Source: Glycine soja (Eukaryota; Streptophyta; Magnoliopsida; Fabales; Fabaceae). From it: 64,000 nt of DNA. Below are positions 10,666 to 24,059 of the stretch, piece by piece. A model generated the notes under the pieces. It was not told the DNA's origin. It made no database searches and saw only the letters and a program-made list of their open reading frames with translations. Each line of letters opens with the position of its first letter. The stretch's first letter is position 1. A program made the translations under genes and the position numbers. The stretch lies in NCBI RefSeq assembly GCF_004193775.1, contig NC_041010.1, forward strand, positions 62,001 to 126,000, given 5' to 3'.

Positions 10666-11117
10666 TAGGAGTGACAAAATAGGTCTAGCTTGACAAGCCA
10701 ATGTGTTTATTTTTTGTGGGCTGCGTTGAGGTTTCCAACCCACCAATCCATTTTAACCCACCTTATGTTGACCTGCAAAAAAATGGGTTGAGGGAAAAAT
10801 AAGGTAGACCAACCCGCCAAACTTGTTTTTTTATAATAAAAAATTGATATTTTATGCATATATATTTTTTTTGTCTAAATAAGTTATTATTCAAAATTTG
10901 AAGTAATACATCCAAATTTTATTAGTATTTATTATGTAATATACAAACGATAAAACTAATTAAAATATATATTATTTTATTTCTTATATTTTTGTCTTTG
11001 GCGAGTCAACCTGCCAACCCAAGCATATATGGTGTGGGCTTGAATTCTCATCCCACTTTTCTTATGCGAGGTGGGTCAATGGTAGGCTGGACGGGTTAAC
11101 CCATTTTGTCACCCCTA
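10666..11117. mobile_element. hAT-like MITE (right-arm copy)
   Basis: A 452 bp inverted copy of 6212-6667, with the same terminal repeats and the same putative flanking duplication. It was carried along by the arm duplication and is not an independent insertion. Confidence 0.7.
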
Positions 11118-11139
11118 ATTAATATTCACCATATTGTTG

Positions 11140-11740
11140 AAAACATGTAGAATATATATATTATTTTGTATTGTGATGGTGACATGATTTCATCATCTGA
11201 ATAAGTATTGTTTGAATGCCTTAGTGGTCTTAAAGTCGTCACAATAAATGAGAACATGTCACTTAATGCTTTAAGAAAAACAATTATACAAGCCGATGAA
11301 GGGGAATTAGAAGATGACTTTGAAGTTTACAATTCTGAAGAGGATTAGACGTTAATCTTTGTTAGTTAGTTATAATGTTTGTTATTAGAGAAATGTTTGT
11401 TTTCTTCTAAATCTTCGAAACTTTGTTAGTGTATTTTATTTTTGTTGCCATATGGAAGTTTGTTAGTTATCTAATTTCCATCCATCCCAATATTTTATTA
11501 GATTATTTATGTTATAATATTATTTTTCTATATATAGATATGCCATCAGGTGGCGCTGACCCTCCTCGACCCCCGTCACATGACTCCAGTGGAAAAGGGA
11601 CAACTGTGAAGAAAAGGCGATACATGGTTAGACTATTACCACCTCGAGATAGTCTGACATCATCTACCACATCTCAATCTTTTGTGTCTATCCCATTTAG
11701 TGTAACAACCTGCCTCGTCACTATGATATCAACACTCTAA
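11140..11740 (+). pseudogene. MULE-type coding fragments (right-arm copy)
   Basis: Mirror copy of 5635-6195. The first part (11160-11348) ends with the acidic tail DDFEVYNSEED and a TAG; the second (11539-11740) contains GGADPPRPPSHDSSGK. The same in-frame TAA/stop precedes LFECLSGLKVV in both arms, so that lesion predates the inverted duplication. Confidence 0.5.
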
Positions 11741-11849
11741 TATGCGATAATTTCAATTTTTATAAAAAAGAACTCCCTTAATTTGCTTATGAAAATAGAA
11801 GTAATTTTGTCCCAACATACATTCGCTAAAACATAACCATTTACTTAGG

Positions 11850-11852
<3 letters not shown>

Positions 11853-11932
<80 letters not shown>
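11853..11932. repeat. (TA)n microsatellite, right arm
   Basis: About 40 AT dinucleotides at the mirror position of 5401-5468. Confidence 0.95.
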
Positions 11933-11935
<3 letters not shown>

Positions 11936-12502
11936 CCTTAGTACAACTTAGTACATGTCATCCACATGATGGAAAATTAAAATTTGTTCATGCATATAAG
12001 TAAAATCTGAAGTTTACATCTTTGATTCAACAAAATGACTCATAACCTAATTATGAAGGAGTTGATAAACAAAATACAACTCTCTCCCAAAATAATGTCA
12101 ACGTCGTCAGGTCGGCTCGATGACTTCTCACCAAAATCTTACTCCCTGCACCTTGCTGCTATCATTCTGCTCCCACGAACAATATTCGCGATCATCACAA
12201 GTATCAACCACACGATACAAAATTGCAAGGGTGAGTTCATTATAAAAAGAACCAATAACAAATCCAAATAACCACAATTAACATACGACACAGTCAAACA
12301 TCATGAACTCACACAACATTCATTATTCAACAGCCACATTTCACAATCACTCAACATCCATCCATGGATCCAATCAACACTACTCGGAATGATGCATGAC
12401 CTGACTCAACTCTCAGATATAATGTGGTACGTACCAACAACCAATCCTAGGAAATAGTCTAAGCATGTCCACACGACACTCTTACTTAGGAAACCATGCA
12501 GA

Positions 12503-14186
12503 ATATATAGCCAATCCTAATAACGCTAGTATCCTATATCTTGAATATCATGTAAAACTTTTTTTTTAAACTTTGTTCGTTTTATAGAGTGATACCATAA
12601 AATTTTATACTTATGCTCATTAATATTTAAACTTAAGCTAAATTTGGCAATTTGGATATAAAATTATATCATGTAAAGGCAGCAAGTTATTAGCATGACT
12701 TTTCATGCTTACACCTCTAGTTGTGTTGTTACCTAAATATATGTTATTTATGACTTAATTACTAAGGTAGTTTAAGTTATAGCTACTAAGTAGTTAGTGT
12801 TTGCTGTTCATATTGTGGCAACATATGTTGTACTTGACGGTTCCCTCTATGTTTTGATTGAATGAGATCACATTAACAAAAAATAAAAACACATTTTTGA
12901 TATATCGGTTTGAGATTGAGACTCATAGGAAGAGTCCTTTATGAGTCAAGAAGAAAAATTAAGTGATTTAAAGACTTATAGGTTTGAGTTAAAATATTAG
13001 AATATTAGGATATCATCTATTATACTATTATTTTGCTTTTATTTCTAATTTCTAATTCCGTAAGCTAGGATGATGACACTGTCACTTGTAGGTCATCATC
13101 AGTCGCAATTAGGTTATAAGTTGTATTCCTCTTTAGGCTATGAACATCAATAAGGAAATATCAAGTCTTATTTTATATTCTCTGTAGCTTATAGCTTTAA
13201 TGGTAGATTTTAGGATTAGTGTAGCATAGCTATTTGTGGCTATCAAAGACCCACGGTAATTTTACTTGAGACTGTTACATGCATACATTTACCTTTGTTA
13301 CCTCACGCTCTAAATATATATTTTTTTTTTGGCTCTCCATGGCAGTTGGATTGTAAAAGGGGAGAAAATAGCACCAATGCAGATTGGATTGATGGGGCCA
13401 ATCGACACCGATGAACTTCCAAGAACTAGGAGAGCCCAGCTGCTATATTACACCTCCAACTCTCTTTCTCTCTCCACTTCACTTCCAGTCAGAAACTTAA
13501 CTTCGTTGTCTTAAACAAACTTATACAACTAGATTGGTGTTAACTAACTTCATATGTAGTTTGCACGTTTAACAGACAAGCTGTGTCCAAACTACTAAAA
13601 CTGTCAAATTAGCTAGTCGACCATCTCACAATTCATACAGCCATTTCACTAGGCAATACGACATACAAACACAATTCACTAGCACCCCATTAGAAACAAC
13701 CTGACCTGAAACACAACTGTTACTCGTATTTGAACCCTTCCCTCTACGAATATGAATCTTTTCTCACACTCACTCGAACCCTAGCTGCACAAAACCTTCC
13801 CTATGTGTCAACCCTCCGGTGACCCACTTTGTCCGGCGACCCTCTTTATTCTGGTGATTCTCTCTGCTCTGACATACTCTGGTTTTCATCTTTCATTTTT
13901 CTTCTTTCTTTTTTTCCTGAACTGATTTTCTCTCCTTTTCTCCTCTTTTCAAATGTTCTTCACTCTGTTTATTATGTTTGTGTATGTTGGTGCTGAAATT
14001 CCCTTTTTCAGAATTGTCCTCTGTTCTGTCTTTTTAATTTCAGAGTTTTGATTCTCTTTTTTCAGAATTATTATTTGTTTGTTGTCCTGAGGTTTTCTTA
14101 TAAAACTTTATTCCACTTATTTTTCAGTTATAGGATAATTAATGTCAGGGACATGAACAAGCACTCAAAACCAAAGCAATGATGTT

Positions 14187-14227
<41 letters not shown>

Positions 14228-14654
14228 CCACCATAGACCGCCACACCATCTGCCATTTAGAAATGACTCTTAAAGGTGTTCAGGGCAATCCACCGTAAAA
14301 TGCTATTGATAACCTTGGATGCAATTGAGTTCAACTGTCCCTAAATTAAAGATTCAACCCAAAATCGGATGCTAACGTAAATCTAAAACCCCAAACTGTA
14401 GAAAAAAAAATAGAAAACACCAAAGACTAGCCATTATACATTACCAGGCATTGGATAACATGCTGGTTGCTGTAATAATCACTATGAATAGCAGCTAAAG
14501 AATTCAATTGGTGGTACTTCAACAAAATTAAGGAGAGCTAATTATTATTTGAAGTAACAGCACAGGAAGTAGATTACAACTGGTTATCTACTGTTAAATT
14601 GAATTAAAAAATTCTAAGTTTTGAAGACCACTTACCATTCCTGAATCAATTTGT
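12503..14654. other. Intergenic, no gene recognised
   Basis: AT-rich DNA with short chance frames. A 61-codon frame at 13329-13514 has no recognisable domain. A (TA)n tract lies at 14191-14224. The part below 14654 may include 3' exons or untranslated sequence of the FRS gene, which I could not delimit. Confidence 0.6.
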
Positions 14655-16983
14655 TCAGAAGAAAAATAACCATCCGGGTTCTGAGCTCGAGTTCAGCTGA
14701 CCCTGAAATGGAATTTGCAAAAAGGGACAAAATTTCAAGATCCACACTCTCCTTTGTCACATAATTCATGCAGTAGCAATGGAAAAATGCCATACCATCT
14801 CTTGAATGCTCTGTTGTGATTCATACGAACAATCAAGACCAGCTGCTTGTGTATTGGAGTTTTCCTATAACAAATACAAATCATACAATCAGTATCTTCC
14901 TGATGAATTAACATGTACTTCAAATGAGAAGCACCCACCACTTGCTGCCAGTTAGAATTTACTCCAATAGCAACTGTCTCTGGTTCTGGGCATACCTATT
15001 AAGCATTACTACATAAGAGAGGCACACAAAAGGATTTCTTAAGTTAAGGAAACAAAGTCTGGAGCATAAGCATAATGCCTGACATTGCAAAACTAAACTA
15101 ACCTTCCTTTTTCCAAGAGTACTATCCCTTTTGTTGCTATGACCAACACTGTTACTGATCAGAATCCCTTCTTGAGAACCAGAACATGGCAGGTTCGGTT
15201 CTCTGACACTCTGAATTGAATCATTCAGGCTCTTACACTTTCTCAATGCGGCTTCCAATGCATTTATAGCAGCAATGTAACTCTCTTGTGATAAAGACCC
15301 TACATCACCCAATTGAAAGGCTTGCTGACATAAATTATTATAGCGCTTAGCCCTAGAGTCAGAGACAACTGCATCTGACATAGACAAATCTCCTGCTGTT
15401 TGTCTACACTTGGCATCTTTCGTCCAGCGTTTCAATATATACCGAGGTGGGATGCTATGTACAGCAGAAATCTGTAGCACAATCATTACATGCCTGCAGA
15501 GAAAGCCATTGAATTCAAACGAATAACAGGCACACAACACTTCCAAGGTCGATTCATTCCAGGTGACAACAAAATCTTCATTGTCTTCAAAATCCTGAAC
15601 CCTAAACACTTTTGTTGGTCCATCTTCACTTTCTTTTCTTGGATGACAAGCAACAGCTCCCAAAACCTCACTCTGGAACTTCTTAAACACCTCATTCGTG
15701 TATAACTCCACCATTTGTTTCCCAAACGGCGATGGGGACTTCAACGCTGGCTGTCTATGCAACGTTACAAAATCTGCTTTCGCTTCCTCCTCACACTTAT
15801 CCTGCAATACCACTCTGTATTGCTCCACAAACTCTTTCAAAGTAGTTTTCCTCTGCACATATTTGTCAAACAAACAGTTCATAGCCTCTGATCTCTGCAC
15901 GGTAGACAACCCTGCTAAAACCCTGCCTTTCATAAAGGCTGGTACCCACCGTTCGCGATCCTCATAAATATCCCACAACCAACTCTCATCACCTAACTCA
16001 AACCTCCCAACCATTTTCCCCCACCTCTTCTCAAACTGCTCCTTTGTCCTAGACCTCAAAACACACTCGTTAAACCTAGTCACAAACTCCCCACCATGCC
16101 GTTGCATCACGCGACCGAGCTTCTCTGGAACCTTACTCAACACGTGCCACAGACAAAAACAATGCCAAGACTCAGGAGCCACTTCAGCAACAGCTTTCTT
16201 CAGCGCTTCGTCGCAGTCAGTGAGCATCAGCTTAGGAGCACATCCTCCCATTGCTCTCAACCAACTCCTCATCAGCCACGAAAACGTCGATTCGGACTCG
16301 TCAGACACAAACGCCAACCCAAGCAAAAAAACCTGAAAATGGTGGTTAACACCAACAAACGGAACAAAGGGCAATTTGCACTCATTTTTAACATGCGTGG
16401 TGTCCAAAAGCACCACATCACTAAAGTGTCTGTAATCAAGCCTGGCTTTAGCATCCACCCAGAAAACGGTTCTCAAACGCTGCTCCTCATTAAAATCAAC
16501 GGCGTAAAAGAAATTAGGGTTTTCGTTTTGCATAGACATGAAAGTATCTAGCAGAAATTGAAGGTCTCCTTCGGCGAAAACCAAATGATGCAGCGTTTTC
16601 TTAATCTTAGGCTTCCTCGAAGGACTTGCATTATTATTTGAGTTAGTTTGGTGGTTATGGTGTTTGATGAAGGAAGAGATGATCCATGTACCGTGGGGTG
16701 TTCGTTTGACGTGCATGGAGGCCTTGCAATCGGTTTTGGGGCTTGTTCGGGCCCGTTTGGGCTTGGGTTTTTTAGGGTTCGGTGGAGTGCCGTAGCGGGT
16801 GCAGGCGAATTTGGCGTCAATGAAGTTGCCGGAGATTCGAGATCGACGGCTGGCTTTGATTATGGCGGAAAAGCCCACGGATTTGGCGTAGGTTTGGTAG
16901 TATGAGAATGCTTCCTCTTTCGAACTAAACTCAGGCCCGGGCTCTGGCTCAGGCTCAAGCTCGGGTTCGGGCTCGGGCTCCAT
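14655..16983 (-). CDS. FAR1-related sequence (FRS) protein, domesticated MULE transposase
   Basis: Proposed exons (minus strand): 16983-15103, 14995-14942, 14864-14796, 14702-14655, giving 683 aa. FRS proteins are nuclear transcription regulators of light and stress responses derived from Mutator transposases. An acidic Glu-Pro repeat (residues 2-18) is followed by the FAR1 DNA-binding domain (18-112; candidate zinc ligands C61, C86, H109, H111). The MULE transposase core (about 185-290) has Asp at 194 (LLDTTH) and 256 (LTDCDE). A SWIM zinc finger has C484, C486, C496 and H498. Start is the first ATG in a frame open for 627 codons; splice sites are GT-AG. The C-terminal repeat (QSIQEMGQLNS) ends early at TGA 14655-14657, and the +1 frame continues as QNPDGYFSSEQIDSGM. 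This suggests a one-base shift near 14683-14691 or an unrecognised splice. The subfamily looks nearest FRS6/FRS11; this is not certain. Confidence 0.88.
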
Positions 16984-17399
16984 TTGAATCTGCGACTGAG
17001 AGTGAAAAAGGTGTGGGTTTTTTTTTTAAAAAAAAGAGTTTGAGACGGCAAGTTGAAAGGATGTACTCTATACTCCTATAGTACAGTACAGAGAAAATAA
17101 AAATATTATAACTTTATGGTGTTACTTAAACTGGGTTCTTGAAACAAGATTTCAAGTTGCATTCTTCTATAAAACCTTTGATTAGGTAGATTTTTTTTTT
17201 ATGAAAATTAATTATTAATAAATTTGATAGATATTTTGTGACAACACATTAGTAACCCAAAAAAAATATAAATAGAGAAAAGTAAAGAAAAATTACAAAG
17301 TTTAAGAAAAAAGTTGAGCATTTTTTTTGTTTAAATTAAATACAAGTCGTTGAAAAACAAAAAATGTTCCATTTGTACAGAGTATGTTGATGGAGCTAA
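16984..17399. other. Intergenic between FRS and CHX pseudogene
   Basis: About 400 bp of AT-rich DNA: the presumed 5' untranslated region and promoter of the FRS gene. Homopolymer runs of A/T are the only distinct features. Confidence 0.6.
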
Positions 17400-20150
17400 C
17401 TAGTCATGCAATAGGGCTTTCTTGGCATCTCTGTGTTGTTGAACGATCAAAACTGAGCCATGAATATCGAAGTCTGAAGAGGCCAAGACATCATCAACTG
17501 TTCCAAGTTCTGGACACTCTTCCCAGTCACTCATCCCAACTGTCAACGAACTCTGTCCTCTACCACCTTTTCCTACTACAAACAAAGAGTATATGCCCCC
17601 TATCTCTTTGAGAGACTCCAGTGTTTGTGCTCCATCCTTGACAAACTTTTCCACATGGCCTATTTGGCCAGAAGTCACATACGTATTGTAGAAATCAACC
17701 ATGAAGGTGTTGCCAATCTCATTCACAGTCTCCTCCCTAGACAATGACATTAAGATCTCTTTGTCCTCAGATTCTCCACTCTCAATCTGTTTATTCTGTG
17801 ACGAGGAACTCAACAAGAATCTAATAATTGTCAAGTTGACACGCGGACTACCCGAAATGCGCAGGCTCCACGCAATAGCCTCGCGGTCATCAGGGCCACC
17901 AAAGAAAAGTGTTGCAACATTTTGTATGGATTCAGATGCTACTAGTTCTGAGAAGCCGGGTACCCTTGCAAGTCTTCTTTCTACTATGATACCAACTGAA
18001 CAGGGGGCATGTCTTAGTACCTTCTGATTAGTGATCCTTATACCCTCTTTACCACTTTCCAGTTTCCCATCAATGCGTTGATGCTTGTGGAAGGGGAGTA
18101 GAATAATCGACACTTGAAGATCTTCTGCTTCATTGCACACATCTTCATACAAACATGGGAAAGAAGACACGTTCTTTGTTGGACTAGAATCTTTGTTTCC
18201 GCCGTGAAGGTATCTAAAGCATTGTTAATTTCCACCACATCATTGCCTCCATAGTCCTCATCGTCGCTAAGGTCAGCGTTTTCTTTCTCTTGGTACAACA
18301 GGTTCGACTTTATACTCTTGAACCATGTATTGCTAGTACTGTGGCTAGTATGGCAGATACCTGACGAGGGTCATACACAAGCCAGAATTCGTAGCTCGTC
18401 CTCCATTTGTTGTGGCTCAATTGCTGTATGGTTGTTTGCAAACATTTTTTCTTCCCCTTTTACTAGAAAAGCCACAAATACTCCTGATTTTATTGTGTTA
18501 AGTACTATTGATACCAGCAAAACATTGTACGCCTCTGAATCAAAAGTCTGTAAATCAACACAAGAGCCATTCAGTTAGTATACAGATTTGAGATTCGCAT
18601 TTTGATTAAAGACTTGTTTGGATTAACTTCTCCTTCAATACTCATAGCAAAAAATAACAAGGTAAAATGCATCAAGCTTCTCCATAAGCTAATATCAACT
18701 TATGCACCGTAACTTCTGGACAAGTTAATCGTAAATAGCTCCTATAAAAATTAAGTGCCTAAGTTGATTTTCGCTAATACTATTAATTCAATTTACCTTC
18801 TTATTTTTCTTTTTCTATAAGTACTTATGGATAGAAGTTTATCCAAATATTGTCTAATTCAACCAAGTCAAGAAATATACTCACAATTACTTGCTTTGCT
18901 GCTGCACCAATGAATAGAAGATCAGCATAGCCTCTAGTGTTCAATATGAATCCAAGAAAAATTCCTTCACTAGTAGGAATTTTAAGGTAGCGGCAAACTA
19001 TAAGAGTACCACCAAGCTTGCTTCCAATGCTCAACAATATCAATATGGCCAAATTGGTTGACCTCTCCAGGCTCTTGAAGACATTTATGAGATTAATCTG
19101 TAAGCCTAAGTACCCAAAATATACTGGAAGTACAAAGTCGTAAATAGAATAACCAAGTTTATGCCACAATGTTCTAGCTGTTTTACCTTCCTTGGGAAAA
19201 AAACAACTCAATGATGAAACAACTAATAATGCTGTTGTAACCCCAAATTTCTATGATCATTGAACTAGTTATGAGCAGGAGCAGAATGAGCAACAACTCA
19301 GGAGTACTTCTGGTTTCGATTTCTTGCGTTTAACCAAACGGCTAACTACCTGTTTATTAAAACCACCAAGGAAGTAATTACAAGGCAACCCAAACCATAA
19401 GAAATGTGATTTGGTTTTCTCCAGTTAACCATCACATTGAAGAACAACAAGCACCCCATTTCCGTGATCAATGCAGAAGACACCGCGATTCGCCCCACAT
19501 CAGATGCTGCAAACCTTAACTCTGCTGCCAAACGAATCACCATAGGGGAGCTTGTGTATGACATCACCAACATAATGATCATACAAAAATAATACAAGGG
19601 GGCACTGTCAATGGTGTTAAGCTCTTGATGCAAGTAAAATGAGACGGATAGACCAAAAACACCACCCATATTGCACCACCACATGCTACTAAGCTCACCA
19701 TATATAGATTGCGCATGGTGTAGTGAATATTCATCTCTAAGCGAAATAAAAACATGAAATGTATGCGACAGAAGAAGCTCACAACTTCATAGTAATTTAT
19801 TGAACAGGCTGGAAAGAATGTAGCCTGTATATACTCTATATGTGACATTGGACCTAGCACTAGCCCAGCCTGTTGAAAAATTAATGCAACAAGAGTTAAT
19901 ATTTTATAATGAAACTTCAATTCAATACAAATAATTTAGAAGAAAAAAACAACATTGTTCATTAACAAAATTAAGGTGATTAATGATTGATTATTACCTG
20001 AACTTGTCCAATTGGTCCAGGTTGACCCACAGTCCTAAACACAACGTTGAAGACGTGTGACACAACAAGAATGCATGGCACTTGCATGCCCATCGAGCTT
20101 AGGGGGGTAACCAGATCGTTGTTACAAAACATGGAGTGAGTGGAATCCAT
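17400..20150 (-). pseudogene. Cation/H+ exchanger (CHX) family pseudogene
   Basis: CHX proteins are monovalent cation/proton antiporters of plant endomembranes, about 800 aa with 10-12 membrane segments and a long cytosolic tail. Here, on the minus strand, the family order is intact. The N-terminus (20150-19980) reads FRTVGQPGPIGQ. Membrane blocks follow at 19870-19346 (AGLVLGPMSHIEYIQ, then MVIRLAAELRFAASDVGRIA). Next come 19320-18880 (WGYNSIISCF, FPKEGKTARTL, LPVYFGYLGLQIN), 18560-18310 (MEDELRILACVYDPRQVSA) and the tail to TAG 17400-17402. The frame breaks several times: near 19650, at a 7-base A-run on the plus strand (19197-19203), at a stop at 18310-18312, and at 18165-18180. That many lesions make a working transporter unlikely. 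Intron positions still look normal, so this is a decayed gene and not a retrocopy. It resembles the CHX27/28 branch; weak call. Confidence 0.85.
18615..18847. mobile_element. Fold-back MITE in a CHX intron
   Basis: A ~230 bp AT-rich unit with imperfect terminal inverted repeats TTTGGATTAACTTCTCC and GGATAGAAGTTTATCCAAA and further complementary stretches inside (CTTCTCCATAAGCTAATAT versus the 3' half). It is the same type as the element at 24618-24850. No coding capacity. Confidence 0.6.
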
Positions 20151-21050
20151 TGTGTTTCCTGTGTTTGTCAAAACTCAAAACAAAATTTAATAGGAATCAA
20201 ACTTAGAGAAGAAGTTGATGAGTTTTTCTATGTTCTAACTCTGTTTCAGATCCTAAATTATTGGAAGAAGACACGTAACAGAACATAGGCCCCATTTACT
20301 TTTTCTTCCTTTACGCTGATGCTAAAAATTCTTTTTTTTTTTTTTTACAAAGCTAACAATTAATTATTATTTTTTACATAAGTCAAAATAAATTATTTCT
20401 TTAGCCACCGTGATTATTATAAATTACATCAATTAATCTATTATAATTAGAACTAACTGGGGAACCACAACAACAACTTACATTGCAACCGGTAAAAGAC
20501 ACACAGAACCCGACATAAAATGAAAAATATTTTATAATTTGAGTTTGTTCCTTGAAAAATTCGTTAACTTAACCATTTAAATATATTGATCCTATCAACT
20601 ACTATTAGTTATTTACAAATTCAATGACAAATTGTATTTTCTGCTGGAAATTTTATGGATTCATTTTCGGATTATACTATTAGAGTTCATTTCATCTTGA
20701 AATACAAAATGTATAGCAATTTTTTTTACGTAAACGAAAATGCATTTTTTCCCTATGATTACAAAAATGCAAATTTAGTAATTACTATGTCCTTCTTTTC
20801 CATGTTAAACTTTGACCTTAAAATTGATAGTACAATTCGTGACGCGTGATTCCTGAGTTTGAGTTTCCCAGAAATTATCTATTCAACTCAGACATTAACA
20901 TTAAGCATTGATATCATTTTTTAGGTTGTTTGTAAAGAAAATAATTTAACCGGAGTGTGATTTATTCACTGGCGGCTACCAAGTGTAATGACTTTTATGT
21001 CTCTTACAATTTTGAAAGAGGCATAAAAAGATCAGTACATTGGTTTTGTT

Positions 21051-21421
<371 letters not shown>

Positions 21422-22642
21422 TTATATCAACACGTACGATTGAAAACTTACTGCTCAGACATTAACATTAATCTCATTTTCTAGGAAAATGTCTCACATG
21501 TTTACATTGTGAGACTCCATGAAATACACTCTATAGGGCATTATCATAACTACATCTACATGTTTAGGAACGTGGAAATTTTAAAACTAAAACTAATTAG
21601 AATTCATTAAGTGAAAAATATAAAAATGATTAAAGGTTCTTAATTAATCTAACATATTTTAAATTCTTAATACGATAATTACAAAACATATAATGGTGTT
21701 GTGGAGCGCTACGTACATCAAATGTCACTGGACTCCCATGAAGGGATGAACATATAAAACTAAGCTATGTGATTCTAGCTTGTGACCTCAAGCTCAATCA
21801 GCAAGCACTTAAACCTCTCTCTTGAAAGAAGGAAAAAAAATTAAAGGAATAAGACATAAGATCTTGGTGATGAATTGAATTCTTCTACCCAAGCAAGTAT
21901 TTTATTTATCTCATGGATTTACCCTCACCAGGTTTCTAGCGAATCCTTTATGCATTTGGTCGGATCTTCACCTCTCAATTGTTAATACTTCACGTAGACT
22001 CCTATCTCATTCTCACCATTATATATTACAGGGTTAATTCTCATTATTATCTTAGGATACATTCTTACCACAATCCCTATAGTTGGCTAAACCATTGTTG
22101 CTGAGACATTATTACCTTTCTTCCCTCTTATACTCAGAGTTGTCCACCATGATCAAGTCTAAGACTACTAAAGCTTTAAGATATATCCACTCAACTTATG
22201 GCATTTCATTCCTCATACTCTCCTTTTACATTAGATTATGACTTAGCCTTCTATTTTCTTATTCATAACCATCATCATTATCCAACTAGTACCTTACAAA
22301 ACAATTATAAGGTATAATCCCTCTCATACCCCTAAGGTGGCATAAGGCATTTTCAATTGATGACACACATCTTTTGCATAATTACTAGACATGCATCTCA
22401 CTCTCTATCAAACGGGAATAACACATTAACACACATACATAACATGATCAATTACTCATAGTCTAGACATCTCATCAGTTCACATCTCAAAGTCATTATC
22501 ATCGCATACATTCAATATATAGTACCAATCATGAAATAGAAACACGTGTTTTACATAATTGATTTACAATACCCATCACCAGGGACAAATGTAAGGGGGC
22601 TAGCAGGGGCTTCAATCCTCCCTCCCTCAAAAGCTTTAAGTG

Positions 22643-22644
<2 letters not shown>

Positions 22645-22677
<33 letters not shown>

Positions 22678-22690
22678 TAATAATAATAAA
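22645..22690. repeat. (TAA)n microsatellite
   Basis: About 14 AAT/TAA units with one interruption near 22678. Confidence 0.95.
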
Positions 22691-24010
22691 TCTAATAATA
22701 TAGTATGTTACCAACTTACCATTGATTATAAACTGATTTTTTAATAATTTGTTTTCACTAATTATATGTAATCCAACTCAAAGAAATGTATACTAACTTG
22801 TATATTCCATAAATGTATGACATCTCTATGGCTTTTTATCGATTGTTATTATCTAGACTAATTATGTTTTTTGTATTATTAGTTAAGTTACTTGTGCGAA
22901 ACACGAGATAAGATTTTTTATAATATTAAATTGAATTATATGTTTTGAGAAAATGATTAAATATTGTTGAATAAAAACAATTAAAGACCAACTCTTGATA
23001 TAAGCTATAAGATAATTATTATCAGCATTAAACTATGAACCACATGCAATACAAAAAATCTTATTTTATTGATATTAACTATAATTTATTGAAAACAACA
23101 ATTAACTTTATGTCGGTTAACCATAATTTACTAAAAACAAAGATGAATTTTATGGGGTTGTTCAAAGTAATGAAAACATAAAGATATTTCATGTTATGGT
23201 GACATAAATTTTAAAATTATCACTTTGTTAATTTTCAATAATTATAACATGCATGCATTTTTTTGTTCATATTTAAACACACTGAATTGAATGATACTAG
23301 TATCCTTAATCTCATAATTGTTGAAAATTATTTCCATCAGAAGTCTAACACTTTATCTTTCTCGGTCTTGTCCACCTAAGGTGCATGACCACACATATCT
23401 TTGATGATCCTTCAAAGTACATGTCTTATTTTTATTTGAAAATAAAGTAACACAAAACTTAGCTTCCTAAAGCTAAAAAACAAGTAAAAGAAATTAAAAG
23501 TTTAAAAAAAATATAAAATGATACTTTATCTAATTTAAACATAACCAATGACTTAAAACTTATCAACAAAGAATATTTTGTTTGATAAGAGCTCAATTTC
23601 TTTTTAAGATGATAAAAAAAATAAACATTATCTTCTTTTTTAAATTGAATTAAATATTTTTTAAAAGTAACAATAATTAAAAATAATGTTATCTTATAAT
23701 ATAATTTTTTCATAAATATAAAATATAACATATGTGTTTAAAAATATTTATATGTTACAAAGTTTAATTATAATATAATTTATAGTTTTAAAAATATTTA
23801 TTTATTAATTATATAAAATAAATATCTATCTTATCTTATTTATGAGAGAGAGAGAGAGAGAAAAGTGATTATTATTGGAGTGAAAGTCGACAAAAGAAGT
23901 ACCGTTATACTAGTTTGGAGCTAAGTTGATCATCGGACTTAGTCAGAGAAGTCCCATTCCTATCCCTGTCAGCTGTTTTTGCTGCCCGTCTTTTCTCAAA
24001 ACTTCATTTT

Positions 24011-24014
<4 letters not shown>

Positions 24015-24056
<42 letters not shown>
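24015..24056 (+). repeat. (CT)n tract in the RhoGAP 5' leader
   Basis: About 21 CT dinucleotides directly upstream of the first splice donor (24071). Pyrimidine tracts of this type are common in plant core promoters and 5' untranslated exons, so transcription probably starts close by. A GA tract lies 150 bp upstream. Confidence 0.8.

Positions 24057-24059
<3 letters not shown>

Larger units (their letters stand above)
9405..12502 (-). repeat. Right arm (~3.1 kb) of the giant inverted repeat
   Basis: Reverse complement of 4831-7935. It carries, from inside out, PIG-F exons 3 to 1 on the minus strand, AT-rich DNA, the MITE copy, MULE-like fragments on the plus strand, a TGTAAC-starting LTR piece from 11701, and a (TA)n tract. 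The arm stops at ACCATGCAGA (12493-12502), in the middle of what is LTR sequence on the left side. The outer end is therefore a breakpoint and not a transposon terminus. Confidence 0.92.

Noticed and set aside
4831..12502. Inverted repeat as the two ends of one giant DNA transposon
   Set aside because: The outer end falls inside LTR sequence and shows no terminal motif or target duplication; the spacer has no transposase.
13329..13514. 61-codon frame with ATG and basic residues as a gene
   Set aside because: No recognisable domain, no splice partner, and a Ser/Leu-rich end typical of chance translation of a CT-rich stretch.
15490..16905. Several plus-strand frames opposite the FRS gene (for example 16096-16551)
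   Set aside because: They are antisense shadows of a clearly recognised protein and have no domain or codon signal of their own.
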